A stretch of 64,000 bases of DNA from assembly GCF_009659625.1 (NCBI RefSeq), contig NZ_VOIW01000003.1, positions 1-64,000 on the forward strand, given 5' to 3'. Positions within the stretch are counted from its first letter, which is position 1. Each line of letters opens with the position of its first letter. The position numbers were made by a program, and so were the translations under genes. Shown piece by piece: positions 55,038 through 63,350 of the stretch. This DNA comes from Pseudomonas haemolytica (lineage in GTDB: Bacteria; Pseudomonadota; Gammaproteobacteria; Pseudomonadales; Pseudomonadaceae). The notes under the pieces were generated by a model. The model saw only the letters and a program-made list of their open reading frames with translations. It had not been told where the DNA came from and did not search any database.

Positions 55038-55069
55038 CGCCCCTCCCCCTGTAGCCCTGGAGCCAGACC

Positions 55070-55273
55070 ATGCTCAAAGCAGCCATTGCCCTGATGCTGA
55101 TCGCGACTGTCATGAGCCTGTTCAGTGGCTTGTTCTTTTTGGTCAAGGACGAGGGCAACTCCAACCGCCTCGTCACTGCCTTGACCGTGCGTGTGGTACT
55201 GGCCGTGATCACCGTAGGCTTGATCGCCTGGGGTTTCTTCAGCGGCCAACTGGTCTCTCATGCGCCGTGGTAA
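55070..55273 (+). CDS. DUF2909 twin transmembrane protein
   Basis: 67 residues with two hydrophobic helices (about 3-25 and 38-60) and a short polar loop (KDEGNSNR), matching the DUF2909 small proteins found in oxidase loci. GGAG lies 7 nt before the ATG. It is on the opposite strand from the rest of the cluster, convergent with coxC. Function unknown. Confidence 0.85.
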   Translation: MLKAAIALMLIATVMSLFSGLFFLVKDEGNSNRLVTALTVRVVLAVITVGLIAWGFFSGQLVSHAPW

Positions 55274-55279
55274 GCCGCC

Positions 55280-56167
55280 TCACAGCACATAGACGAAGAA
55301 AAACAGCCCGATCCACACCACATCCACAAAGTGCCAATACCAACTGGCCGCCTCGAAACCGAACTGGTGCTCGGCATTGAAATGCCCACGCAGGATGCGC
55401 ATCAGCATCACAAACAGAATGATGGTGCCGATAGTGACGTGGGCGCCGTGAAAGCCGGTGAGCATGAAGAAGGTCGCGCCGTAAACGCCTGAGCCCAGGG
55501 TCAGGCCCAATTCTTTATAGGCGTGGATGTACTCCTCGGCCTGGAACCCGAGAAACGCCAGGCCCAACAACACCGTGATCGCCAGCCAGATTTTCAGCGC
55601 ACCGCGATGGCCTTTGCGCAGGGCATGGTGGGCGATGGTGATGGTCACGCTGGAACTGACCAGCAGGATGGTGTTGACCAACGGCAGCCCCCACGGGCTG
55701 ATGGTGCCTTCAGGCGCAGGATAGAGCTTGGGGTCAGGGTTATTGAGCAACGGCCAGGCGAACTCGAAGTTTGGCCACAGCATATGCGCAACGCCCTTGG
55801 AGCCTTCACCTGCCAACCACGGCGCCGACATGTGCCGCACATAAAACAGCGCACCGAAGAACGCGATAAAGAACATCACCTCCGAAAAGATGAACCAGGT
55901 CATGCCCCAGCGGAACGAGCGGTCCATCTGTGCGCTGTACAGCCCGGCGCGGCTCTCCTTGATCACCGCGCCAAACCAGCCGAAGAGCATGTAGGCCAGC
56001 AACAATCCGCCCACGAAAAAGATCCACGGCCCGTGGGATTCCGGGCGTGCTGCCTTCAAGTCGTTGAACCACACGGCCAGGCCATACACGGTGACCAGCA
56101 TGCCGATCGTGGCAATTATCGGCCATTTGCTTTGCGCTGGTACGTAGTACGTATCATGAGTCGACAT
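55280..56167 (-). CDS. coxC: Cytochrome c oxidase subunit III
   Basis: 295 residues, seven membrane helices. Subunit III landmarks are MTWFIFSEVMFFIAFFGALF and the C-terminal HQFGFEAASWYWHFVDVVWI. It stabilises the catalytic core. Start 56167 is the family-typical MSTHDTYYVPAQSKWPI. It lies 35 bp after ctaG. Confidence 0.95.
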   Translation of the reverse strand: MSTHDTYYVPAQSKWPIIATIGMLVTVYGLAVWFNDLKAARPESHGPWIFFVGGLLLAYMLFGWFGAVIKESRAGLYSAQMDRSFRWGMTWFIFSEVMFFIAFFGALFYVRHMSAPWLAGEGSKGVAHMLWPNFEFAWPLLNNPDPKLYPAPEGTISPWGLPLVNTILLVSSSVTITIAHHALRKGHRGALKIWLAITVLLGLAFLGFQAEEYIHAYKELGLTLGSGVYGATFFMLTGFHGAHVTIGTIILFVMLMRILRGHFNAEHQFGFEAASWYWHFVDVVWIGLFFFVYVL

Positions 56168-56202
56168 GTATTCGCTCTCCTGATTGAGGGGGCAAACAGT
56201 AG

Positions 56203-56754
56203 CTAGCCGCCGCCGTTCGCAGCCACCGGCGGTTGACGCGCAGTGATATCGAACAACGTGTACGCCAGGGTCAAATGCCTCACATCCTTGGGCATGGCGC
56301 GGTCGACGATAAAACGCACCGGCATCTCGATACGCTCGCCTGGCTGCAGCACCTGCTGGGTGAAGCAAAAGCATTCGGTCTTGTGGAAGTACATCGCCGC
56401 TTCGGCCGGGGAGATACTCGGGATCGCCTGGGCGGTCATCGGCTTATCGGTGGGGTTGTAGGCCACGAACAACATCTCGTTGACCGCGCCAGGATTGACC
56501 ACGATCTCATCGGCCTTTGAATGAAACTCCCAGACCATGTCGATGGCATTGGTGGACAGAAACTGCACCCGCACCTGGCGCGAGGGGTCGACGACTTGTT
56601 CACCCTCGTACTGCCCGGCGGTTTTGCCATTGATGCCGAATGCCTTGCACATCACGTCGTAGATCGGCACCAGGGCAAAGCCGAAGGCGAACATTGCCAG
56701 CACCAGGATCAACAGGCGGGTGACAAGGCGTTTGATGGGTACGGAGTCAGCCAT
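56203..56754 (-). CDS. ctaG: Cytochrome c oxidase assembly protein CtaG (Cox11)
   Basis: 183 residues. One N-terminal helix (about 10-32) is followed by a periplasmic domain with the copper-binding CFCF motif (HKTECFCFTQQVLQPGE). It inserts copper at the CuB site of CoxA. The start codon choice (56754 or 56763) is uncertain. Confidence 0.93.
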   Translation of the reverse strand: MADSVPIKRLVTRLLILVLAMFAFGFALVPIYDVMCKAFGINGKTAGQYEGEQVVDPSRQVRVQFLSTNAIDMVWEFHSKADEIVVNPGAVNEMLFVAYNPTDKPMTAQAIPSISPAEAAMYFHKTECFCFTQQVLQPGERIEMPVRFIVDRAMPKDVRHLTLAYTLFDITARQPPVAANGGG

Positions 56755-56780
56755 GACGATCACCCGAGCCGAACTCGGTC

Positions 56781-56873
56781 AATGTGGGAGCGGGCTTGCT
56801 CGCGAATGCGGTAAGCCAGGCGCCACCTGCGGCGACTGATACACCGCTTTCGCGAGCAAGCCCGCTCCCACAG
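56781..56873. repeat. Inverted REP pair (GTGGGAGCGGGCTTGC variant)
   Basis: AATGTGGGAGCGGGCTTGCT facing AGCAAGCCCGCTCCCACA across about 55 bp. It sits inside the leftward oxidase cluster, between coxA and ctaG. Confidence 0.9.
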
Positions 56874-56904
56874 GGGGTATGTGTAGGTATAGCGAACCGG
56901 GTAT

Positions 56905-58488
56905 TCACTTGACCTCCGGCGGCGTAGTGAAGGTGTGATACGGCGCCGGCGAAGGCACGCTCCATTCCAGGCCCTCAGCGCCATCCCACGGCTTGGCCGG
57001 TGCCGGTGGGCCACCGCGAATGCACTTGATGACAATGAACAGGAAAAAGATTTGCGTGGCACCAAACATGAATGCGCCGATGGACGAGACCATGTTGAAG
57101 TCAGCGAACTGCAGGTTGTAGTCCGGCACCCGGCGTGGCATACCGGCCAGCCCCACAAAGTGCATTGGGAAGAACGCCATGTTCATGCCCACAAAGGACA
57201 GCCAGAAGTGCAGCTTGCCCAGGGTTTCGTCGTACATGTGGCCGGTCCATTTCGGCAGCCAGTAGTAGGCCGAGGCGAAGATCCCGAAGATCGCGCCGGG
57301 CACCAGTACGTAATGGAAGTGCGCCACCACGAAGTAGGTGTCGTGGTACTGGAAGTCCGCCGGCGCAATCGCCAGCATCAGTCCAGAGAAACCGCCGATG
57401 GTGAACAGGATCACGAAGGCCACCGCAAACAGCATCGGCGTTTCGAACGTCAGTGAGCCTTGCCACATGGTGCTGACCCAGTTGAACACCTTCACCCCCG
57501 TGGGCACAGCGATCAGCAGGGTGGCGTACATGAAGAACAACTCACCCACCAGCGGGATACCCACCACGAACATGTGGTGCGCCCACACGATGAACGACAG
57601 GAACGCGATGCTCGCCGTGGCGTAGACCATCGAGGTGTACCCGAACAGCGGCTTGCGCGAGAAGGTCGGGATAATCGAGCTGACGGCACCGAAGGCCGGC
57701 AGGATCATGATGTACACCTCGGGGTGGCCGAAGAACCAGAACACATGCTGGAACAGCACCGGATCCCCGCCACCGGCCGCACTGAAGAAACTGGTACCGA
57801 AGTGGATATCCATCAGCATCATCGTTACGCAACCCGCCAGCACCGGCATCACTGCGATCAGCAGGAATGCAGTGATCAGCCAGGTCCACACGAACAGCGG
57901 CATTTTCATCAGGGTCATGCCCGGCGCGCGCAGATTGAGGATGGTGGCGACCACGTTGATCGCGCCCATGATCGAACTGATGCCCATCAGGTGGATGGCA
58001 AAGATGAAGAACGTCACGCTTTCCGGCGCATAGGTGGTGGAAAGGGGGGCATAGAAGGTCCAGCCGAAGTTCGGCCCGCCACCGGGCGTGAACAAGGTGG
58101 AGACCAGCAGCAGGAATGCCGCAGGCAGCAACCAGAAGCTGAAGTTGTTCATGCGTGGCAGGGCCATGTCCGGCGCGCCGATCATCAGCGGGATCATCCA
58201 GTTGGCCAGGCCGACGAACGCCGGCATCACCGCGCCGAACACCATGATCAGGCCATGCATGGTGGTCATCTGGTTGAAAAACGCCGGCTGCACGATCTGC
58301 AGGCCCGGCTGGAACAGCTCGGCGCGGATCACCATGGCGAACGAGCCGCCGAGCAGGAACATGGTGAAGGCGAACCACAGGTACATCGTACCGATGTCTT
58401 TGTGGTTGGTGGTCAGCACCCAGCGCATCAAGCCTTTGGCGGGGCCGTGGGCGTGGTCGGCATGACCATGGTCGATCACAGTGCTCAT
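56905..58488 (-). CDS. coxA: Cytochrome c oxidase subunit I
   Basis: 527 residues, twelve helices. Haem and CuB ligands are visible: TMHGLIMVFGAVMP (haem His), HPEVYIMILPAFG (His-Tyr cross-link pair), WAHHMFVVGIP (two CuB His) and VAHFHYVLVPGA (haem a3 and haem a His). It reduces oxygen and pumps protons. It is 58 bp downstream of coxB. Confidence 0.96.
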   Translation of the reverse strand: MSTVIDHGHADHAHGPAKGLMRWVLTTNHKDIGTMYLWFAFTMFLLGGSFAMVIRAELFQPGLQIVQPAFFNQMTTMHGLIMVFGAVMPAFVGLANWMIPLMIGAPDMALPRMNNFSFWLLPAAFLLLVSTLFTPGGGPNFGWTFYAPLSTTYAPESVTFFIFAIHLMGISSIMGAINVVATILNLRAPGMTLMKMPLFVWTWLITAFLLIAVMPVLAGCVTMMLMDIHFGTSFFSAAGGGDPVLFQHVFWFFGHPEVYIMILPAFGAVSSIIPTFSRKPLFGYTSMVYATASIAFLSFIVWAHHMFVVGIPLVGELFFMYATLLIAVPTGVKVFNWVSTMWQGSLTFETPMLFAVAFVILFTIGGFSGLMLAIAPADFQYHDTYFVVAHFHYVLVPGAIFGIFASAYYWLPKWTGHMYDETLGKLHFWLSFVGMNMAFFPMHFVGLAGMPRRVPDYNLQFADFNMVSSIGAFMFGATQIFFLFIVIKCIRGGPPAPAKPWDGAEGLEWSVPSPAPYHTFTTPPEVK

Positions 58489-58546
58489 GGCCGTTCTCCT
58501 GCAAGCGAGTAAGCGGGGCGATTCAGGGCATTCGCAATGAAGGTAG

Positions 58547-59674
58547 TCATTTGCTTTCCGCCTGTTTCAGAGCCAGCACGTCTTTGGGCGTAACCATGTC
58601 GCCTTTGTTATTACCCCAGGCGTTACGCTCGTAGGTGACCACGGCGGCGATATCCACTTCCGAAAGCTGCTTGCCGAACGCAGCCATCGCGGTGCCGGGC
58701 TTGCCGTGATAGACCAGACTCAGGTGATCGGCTGCAGGCCCGGTGGCGATTTTAGAACCCTTGAGCGCCGGGAACATCGGCGGCAAGCCTTGACCTTCGG
58801 CCTGGTGACAGGCGACGCAGGTGGTGTGGTAGACCTTGTCACCACGGGCCACCAACTCGTCCAGCGTCCACTCTTTGGAGGTCAGCTCCTTGAGCTTGGA
58901 TGCTTCCTCCTTGCGCTCGCCAATCCAGGTGTCGTAGTCGGCCTTGGACTTGACCTCGACCACGATGGGCATGAAGCCGTGGTCCTTGCCGCACAGTTCA
59001 GCGCACTGGCCACGGTAGATGCCGGGTTTCTCGACGCGTGTCCAAGCCTCGTTGACGAAGCCGGGGATGGCGTCGCGCTTGACCGCAAAGGCCGGCACCC
59101 ACCAGGAGTGGATCACGTCGGCGGCGGTCACCAGAAAGCGCACCTTGGCGCCCACTGGCAACACCAACGGCTGGTCGACTTCCAACAGGTAATGTTCGCC
59201 CTTGGTGGCCTGGTTATGGATCTGCTCGGCGGGCGTGGCCAGGTTGCTGAAGAACTCCACATCCTGGCCCAGGTATTTGTAATGCCACTTCCACTGGTAG
59301 CCGGTGACTTGGATATCGATATCCGACTCACTGCTGTCGTAGATGTTGATCAGGGTCTTGGTCGCCGGGATGGCCATGGCCACCAGGATCAGCAGGGGCA
59401 CCACAGTCCAGAGGATTTCCACGGTAGTGCTTTCGTGGAACTTGGCTGCTACCTGGCCCGTAGACCGGCGGTGCAGGATCATCGACCAGAACATCGCGCC
59501 AAACACGACAATGCCGATCACCACACAAATCCAGAAAATGGTCATGTGCAGGTCAAACACAGCGTGACTGACTTCAGTAGCCCCTGGCGCCATATTCGTT
59601 GTCCAGGCGGCGTGCGCCTGGCCGAATACCGACCACAAAAGTAGGCCCATCCAAACGTGTGGATGTCGCGTCAT
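58547..59674 (-). CDS. coxB: Cytochrome c oxidase subunit II with fused cytochrome c domain
   Basis: 375 residues. Signal peptide, then two helices (about 45-65 and 90-110), then a cupredoxin domain with CuA ligands (QCAELCGKDHGFMPI). The C-terminal 90 residues are a cytochrome c domain with CVACH, making this a caa3-type subunit II. Start 59674 is chosen for the signal peptide (MTRHPHVWMGLLLWSVFGQA). First gene of the leftward oxidase operon. Confidence 0.95.
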   Translation of the reverse strand: MTRHPHVWMGLLLWSVFGQAHAAWTTNMAPGATEVSHAVFDLHMTIFWICVVIGIVVFGAMFWSMILHRRSTGQVAAKFHESTTVEILWTVVPLLILVAMAIPATKTLINIYDSSESDIDIQVTGYQWKWHYKYLGQDVEFFSNLATPAEQIHNQATKGEHYLLEVDQPLVLPVGAKVRFLVTAADVIHSWWVPAFAVKRDAIPGFVNEAWTRVEKPGIYRGQCAELCGKDHGFMPIVVEVKSKADYDTWIGERKEEASKLKELTSKEWTLDELVARGDKVYHTTCVACHQAEGQGLPPMFPALKGSKIATGPAADHLSLVYHGKPGTAMAAFGKQLSEVDIAAVVTYERNAWGNNKGDMVTPKDVLALKQAESK

Positions 59675-60043
59675 TGCGGGTTCCCCTTTATGTTTCTTGT
59701 TATCCCGCCGGTTTGCACCTGCGGCGAAGGGAGCGGCTTCCATACTGCTTACAACCGCCAAGCCTTGCCTGCGTCATGCAGTTGGGCGTCATCAGCTAAT
59801 TGCGTACAAAAACGAGTATAGACAGCCAGGGCAACCCCGCAATGTGTAGGGGGAAATGAGCGAAAACAGACCGGCGGCCCCAATAAAACCGGGGGCGCAA
59901 ACGTTTATCCGACGAACGATGGCATTTCGATATAACACACATGCATAACCATGAAATAATTATGACAAATGCGTCTTAGGTGCTCGTATAAACGAGCTAC
60001 CTTTTCCTCTCCCTTTTCCTACGCCTGCTTCACTGGAGCCTTC
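59675..60043. promoter_or_regulatory. Divergent promoter region of coxB and the PA0104-like gene
   Basis: 369 bases with no gene. It contains a perfect hairpin GCTCGT-ATAA-ACGAGC (59982-59997) followed by a T/C-rich run, and A/T-rich stretches (59925-59970) where promoters are likely. No clear named operator was seen. Confidence 0.5.
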
Positions 60044-60691
60044 ATGAACACCGCCGCATTGCGCGAGCAGATTTCCCGTGCCCATCAACACGAAGCCAGC
60101 ACTGGCCAGCTTGCCACCCAGCTGGAAAAACAATTGCCGCACCTGCATTCGGCCATTTCCCTGGCTGACGGTGATAGCACCCAAGTCATGACCCGTTTTG
60201 TCACTGCCTACATCGAACTCGTCCCGGAGTTGCTGGAAGCCGCCAACGACGTGGCCCGCGAAGCCGGTATCGAAAGCCAGATCAAACCCGTGCTTAAGAT
60301 CGCCGAACATTTTTTCCTGCAGCCGCCCGCGATCCTGGCGGGTCATGAAGGGCTCGACGGCCTGCTGGACGAGGCCTACCTGGCCCATCGTTTAGTGGAG
60401 GAGGTCAACGATCTGTATATCAAGCACTTCGGCCAACCGTTGATTCCGGCGGATACCACCGTTGCCAACGTCATTGCTCATCGATTGATCGGCGAAAAAT
60501 TCGCCAACCAATTGGATGAAGCCGTACACCACGCGGTGGATGAAATGCTCAACGAAGACAGCTTTGCGCTGGAGTCGGTCGAGGCGTACCGCGAACAGCT
60601 CAAAAGCCCGCAAACAGAAGCGGCGTGGAAGCGCTGGCCATGCCTGTCGCGCCAACTTGGGGTTGAGTTGACGTTGGATCAGATGGCGTAA
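60044..60691 (+). CDS. Conserved hypothetical protein (PA0104-like)
   Basis: 215 residues, acidic, helical, no signal peptide or membrane segment. Distinctive stretches are ELVPELLEAANDVAREAGIE, VEEVNDLYIKHFGQPLIPAD and LDEAVHHAVDEMLNEDSFAL. Start 60044 follows GGAG. It occupies the position of PA0104 next to coxB in P. aeruginosa. Family function unknown. Confidence 0.7.
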   Translation: MNTAALREQISRAHQHEASTGQLATQLEKQLPHLHSAISLADGDSTQVMTRFVTAYIELVPELLEAANDVAREAGIESQIKPVLKIAEHFFLQPPAILAGHEGLDGLLDEAYLAHRLVEEVNDLYIKHFGQPLIPADTTVANVIAHRLIGEKFANQLDEAVHHAVDEMLNEDSFALESVEAYREQLKSPQTEAAWKRWPCLSRQLGVELTLDQMA

Positions 60692-60708
60692 ATCGTCCGG
60701 CTTACCAA

Positions 60709-60752
60709 GATCAAATGTGGGAGGGGGCTTGCCCCCTCCCACATTTTTGATC
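60709..60752. repeat. Single compact REP palindrome, likely bidirectional terminator
   Basis: GATCAAATGTGGGAGGGGGC with its inverted partner after a 2-4-nt loop; T-runs lie on both sides. It separates the convergent PA0104-like and SulP genes. Confidence 0.85.
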
Positions 60753-60759
60753 GGGTTCG

Positions 60760-62307
60760 TCAGGGAGTAGACGGCGCTGACCCGATCCCCACCGTCGTGC
60801 GCACCCGGCCTTCCAATCGGCGCTTCAACCCGCGAGCCTCGATCACCAGTGTCGAGCCCTTGGCCGCATTGGCCCGGCCCCACTCCTCCAGCAACTCCAG
60901 GCATGAATGGTCGATGTAACTCAAGTTGCTCAGCGGCACATGCAACGTGGTTCCCGCAGGCACCGTCGACAGTACCTGAGTCAGCGCCGGCACTTTCAGA
61001 AAGGTCGCCGCCCCCGTCAAGCGCAACTCCATCTCACCGTCCTGGGGCAGGTCGATCAGGCTGACTTTCAGTCGCGAAGCCTTGAATGCCAGTTTGAGCA
61101 ACGTCAGCCCGAAGCCCACCAGCACACCAGTCAGCAGGTCGGTAAAGATGATTGCCAGCGCCGTGGCCGCATAGGTAAACATCGGCATCCGCCCATAGCG
61201 CCCCAGCGCCTTGAACGCCTTGACGTCCACCAGCTTGATCCCGGTGTACACCAGCACACCCGCCAGGCTAGCGACCGGAATGCTTTGCAGCACGCTCGAC
61301 AGCAAGAGCACGAAGCCCAGCAGCCACAGGCCATGGAACATCGCCGACAGCCGCGTGGTAGCACCTGCCTGCACGTTGGCCGAGCTGCGTACGATCACGC
61401 CAGTCATCGGCAAAGCGCCAACCAGGCCACAGAGCATGTTGCCGACACCTTGGGCAGACAACTCCTTATCGAAGTCAGAACGCTGGCCGCTGTGCATACG
61501 GTCCACCGCGGCGGCAGACAACAGGGTTTCAGCACTGGCGATAAAGGCTACGGCGAATGCCGCGATCAACAGTTGTGGATCAGCCAGGTTCAGCAGATCA
61601 CTGGGACGCAGCCAGTCGATAGCGTCCGCGAGGTTTTCCGGGACCTCCACGCGCTTGACCTCCAAGGCCAGCACCAGGCTGGTGACGGTCGCCAGGCCCA
61701 CGCCAAGCAAGGCACCTGGAACAAACCGCAACTGTTGTGGACGGAATTTATCCCACACGTACATCACCAACATGGTCGACAGACCGAGCAGACCCGCCTG
61801 CCAACCGAGCCCTCCACCGAGGGTAGGAATCGCTTCAGCCACCGCAGCCGGGAAGCCTGCCAGGTTATCCAGCCCAGACGGCTTGGGCGCCCCGTCGAGC
61901 ATCACATGGATCTGCGATAGCACAATCAACACGCCAATCCCCGCCAGCATGCCGTAGACAACAGCCGGCGCCGTGACACGAAACCAGCAGCCCAGGCGCA
62001 GACGCCCGGCCACAAGTTGCAGGAAGCCCGCCAGCAACAGGATCGGTCCTAGCATCAACATGCCATGCTGGCGCACCAACTCGAACACCAACACCGCCAA
62101 ACCCGCCGCCGGACCACTGACTTGCAGCGGCGACCCCGCCAACCAGCCCACCACCAAGCCACCGATGATCCCGGTGATCAGCCCCTTGGCCGGCGGCATG
62201 CCGGACGCGATCGCAATCCCCATGCACAGGGGCAGGGCGACCAGAAACACAACCACGGAGGCGAGCAGCTCCCGTGGCAGTACAGCTTTCAATTGAGCAG
62301 CACGCAT
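60760..62307 (-). CDS. SulP-family anion transporter (PA0103-like)
   Basis: 515 residues. A SulP membrane domain (10-390, GIAIASGMPPAKGLITGIIG, QVSGPAAGLAVLVFEL, VDRMHSGQRSDFDKELSAQG) is followed by a C-terminal STAS domain (about 420-515). It is next to a carbonic anhydrase, the pairing of SulP bicarbonate transporters, so bicarbonate is a more likely substrate than sulfate. Start 62307 has GGGAG 8 nt upstream. Confidence 0.87.
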   Translation of the reverse strand: MRAAQLKAVLPRELLASVVVFLVALPLCMGIAIASGMPPAKGLITGIIGGLVVGWLAGSPLQVSGPAAGLAVLVFELVRQHGMLMLGPILLLAGFLQLVAGRLRLGCWFRVTAPAVVYGMLAGIGVLIVLSQIHVMLDGAPKPSGLDNLAGFPAAVAEAIPTLGGGLGWQAGLLGLSTMLVMYVWDKFRPQQLRFVPGALLGVGLATVTSLVLALEVKRVEVPENLADAIDWLRPSDLLNLADPQLLIAAFAVAFIASAETLLSAAAVDRMHSGQRSDFDKELSAQGVGNMLCGLVGALPMTGVIVRSSANVQAGATTRLSAMFHGLWLLGFVLLLSSVLQSIPVASLAGVLVYTGIKLVDVKAFKALGRYGRMPMFTYAATALAIIFTDLLTGVLVGFGLTLLKLAFKASRLKVSLIDLPQDGEMELRLTGAATFLKVPALTQVLSTVPAGTTLHVPLSNLSYIDHSCLELLEEWGRANAAKGSTLVIEARGLKRRLEGRVRTTVGIGSAPSTP

Positions 62308-62392
62308 GATGGCTCTCCCGAGGCATTCGCCGGGCACGGCAAAGCCCGGCTGCATCCATGGCAGCCACCGCTTTACCCGGCAGGGAAGTGTT

Positions 62393-63121
62393 TTAGAAGC
62401 GCGCTCTAGGCGTCGCGGATGGGATGGGCTCAGTGCCGTTCAACGGTCTGAATGCCGACTTTTCCGCATCGTAAGCCCGAATTTCACTGGTCTCGATGTT
62501 GTAGATCCAGCCATGGATAAACAGATGACCATTGGCCATGCGCGAAGCTACGGAGGGGTGGGTGCGCAGATGCTGCAACTGGGCGATGACGTTTTCTTCG
62601 GTCAGTACCTTCATGCTCTCGCCTTCATTGGCGCAGTCGCAGTTGTCATGGACCATGGTCTTGGCGACCTCGGCGTGACGCAGCCATGCCTTGACCGTCG
62701 GCATTTTTTCCAGGCTGTCAGGGTTGAGTACTGCACGCATGGCGCCGCAGTCGGAGTGCCCACACACGATAATGTGCTGTACGCCAAGGGCGAGCACTGC
62801 GTACTCGATGGCCGTGGAGACACCACCGTTCATCTGGCCATAGGGAGGCACCACGTTACCGACGTTACGGGTCACAAACAGGTCGCCGGGGGAGCTTTGG
62901 GTAATCAGCTCAGGCACGATGCGCGAATCGGCACAGGTAATGAACATCGCCCGCGGGCTCTGGGCCGTGGCGAGTTTCTTGAAGAGTTCTTCCTGCTGGG
63001 GGAAGACGTCGTGATGGAAATGCAAAAAGCCGTCAACAATATGCTTCAACGCTGCATCGGCGGACTCCGCCACAGGGGCTGAAGCCGACGCAGCCAACGG
63101 CTGTTTATCCTTGTCACTCAT
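62393..63121 (-). CDS. Beta-class carbonic anhydrase (PA0102-like)
   Basis: 242 residues. The zinc ligands and dyad are seen in ITCADSR (C63, D65) and CGHSDCGAM (H122, C125). It interconverts CO2 and bicarbonate in the cytoplasm. It has an unusual 20-residue Ala/Ser-rich N-terminal extension. Located 85 bp upstream of the SulP gene on the same strand, so co-transcription is likely. Confidence 0.94.
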   Translation of the reverse strand: MSDKDKQPLAASASAPVAESADAALKHIVDGFLHFHHDVFPQQEELFKKLATAQSPRAMFITCADSRIVPELITQSSPGDLFVTRNVGNVVPPYGQMNGGVSTAIEYAVLALGVQHIIVCGHSDCGAMRAVLNPDSLEKMPTVKAWLRHAEVAKTMVHDNCDCANEGESMKVLTEENVIAQLQHLRTHPSVASRMANGHLFIHGWIYNIETSEIRAYDAEKSAFRPLNGTEPIPSATPRARF

Positions 63122-63350
63122 GATTCATCCTCTTGATTAATGCAGGGGAGTGTTCAAGTCTGTTCGACGCCGGGAGAGTGGGATAGTTGGAAAAACCCCG
63201 ACAAACCACGGCGCCGACTTATCAGTCACTCGTGGAACAAGGTAACCGCCGAAACTTAACTCAAACTGAATGAACCGCTCTAGATCGCGGGTTTCGGTGA
63301 TGTCAAAACGCGACTATTCCTACAAGTGCTTCGCGGTGTTCCTCTTCAGT

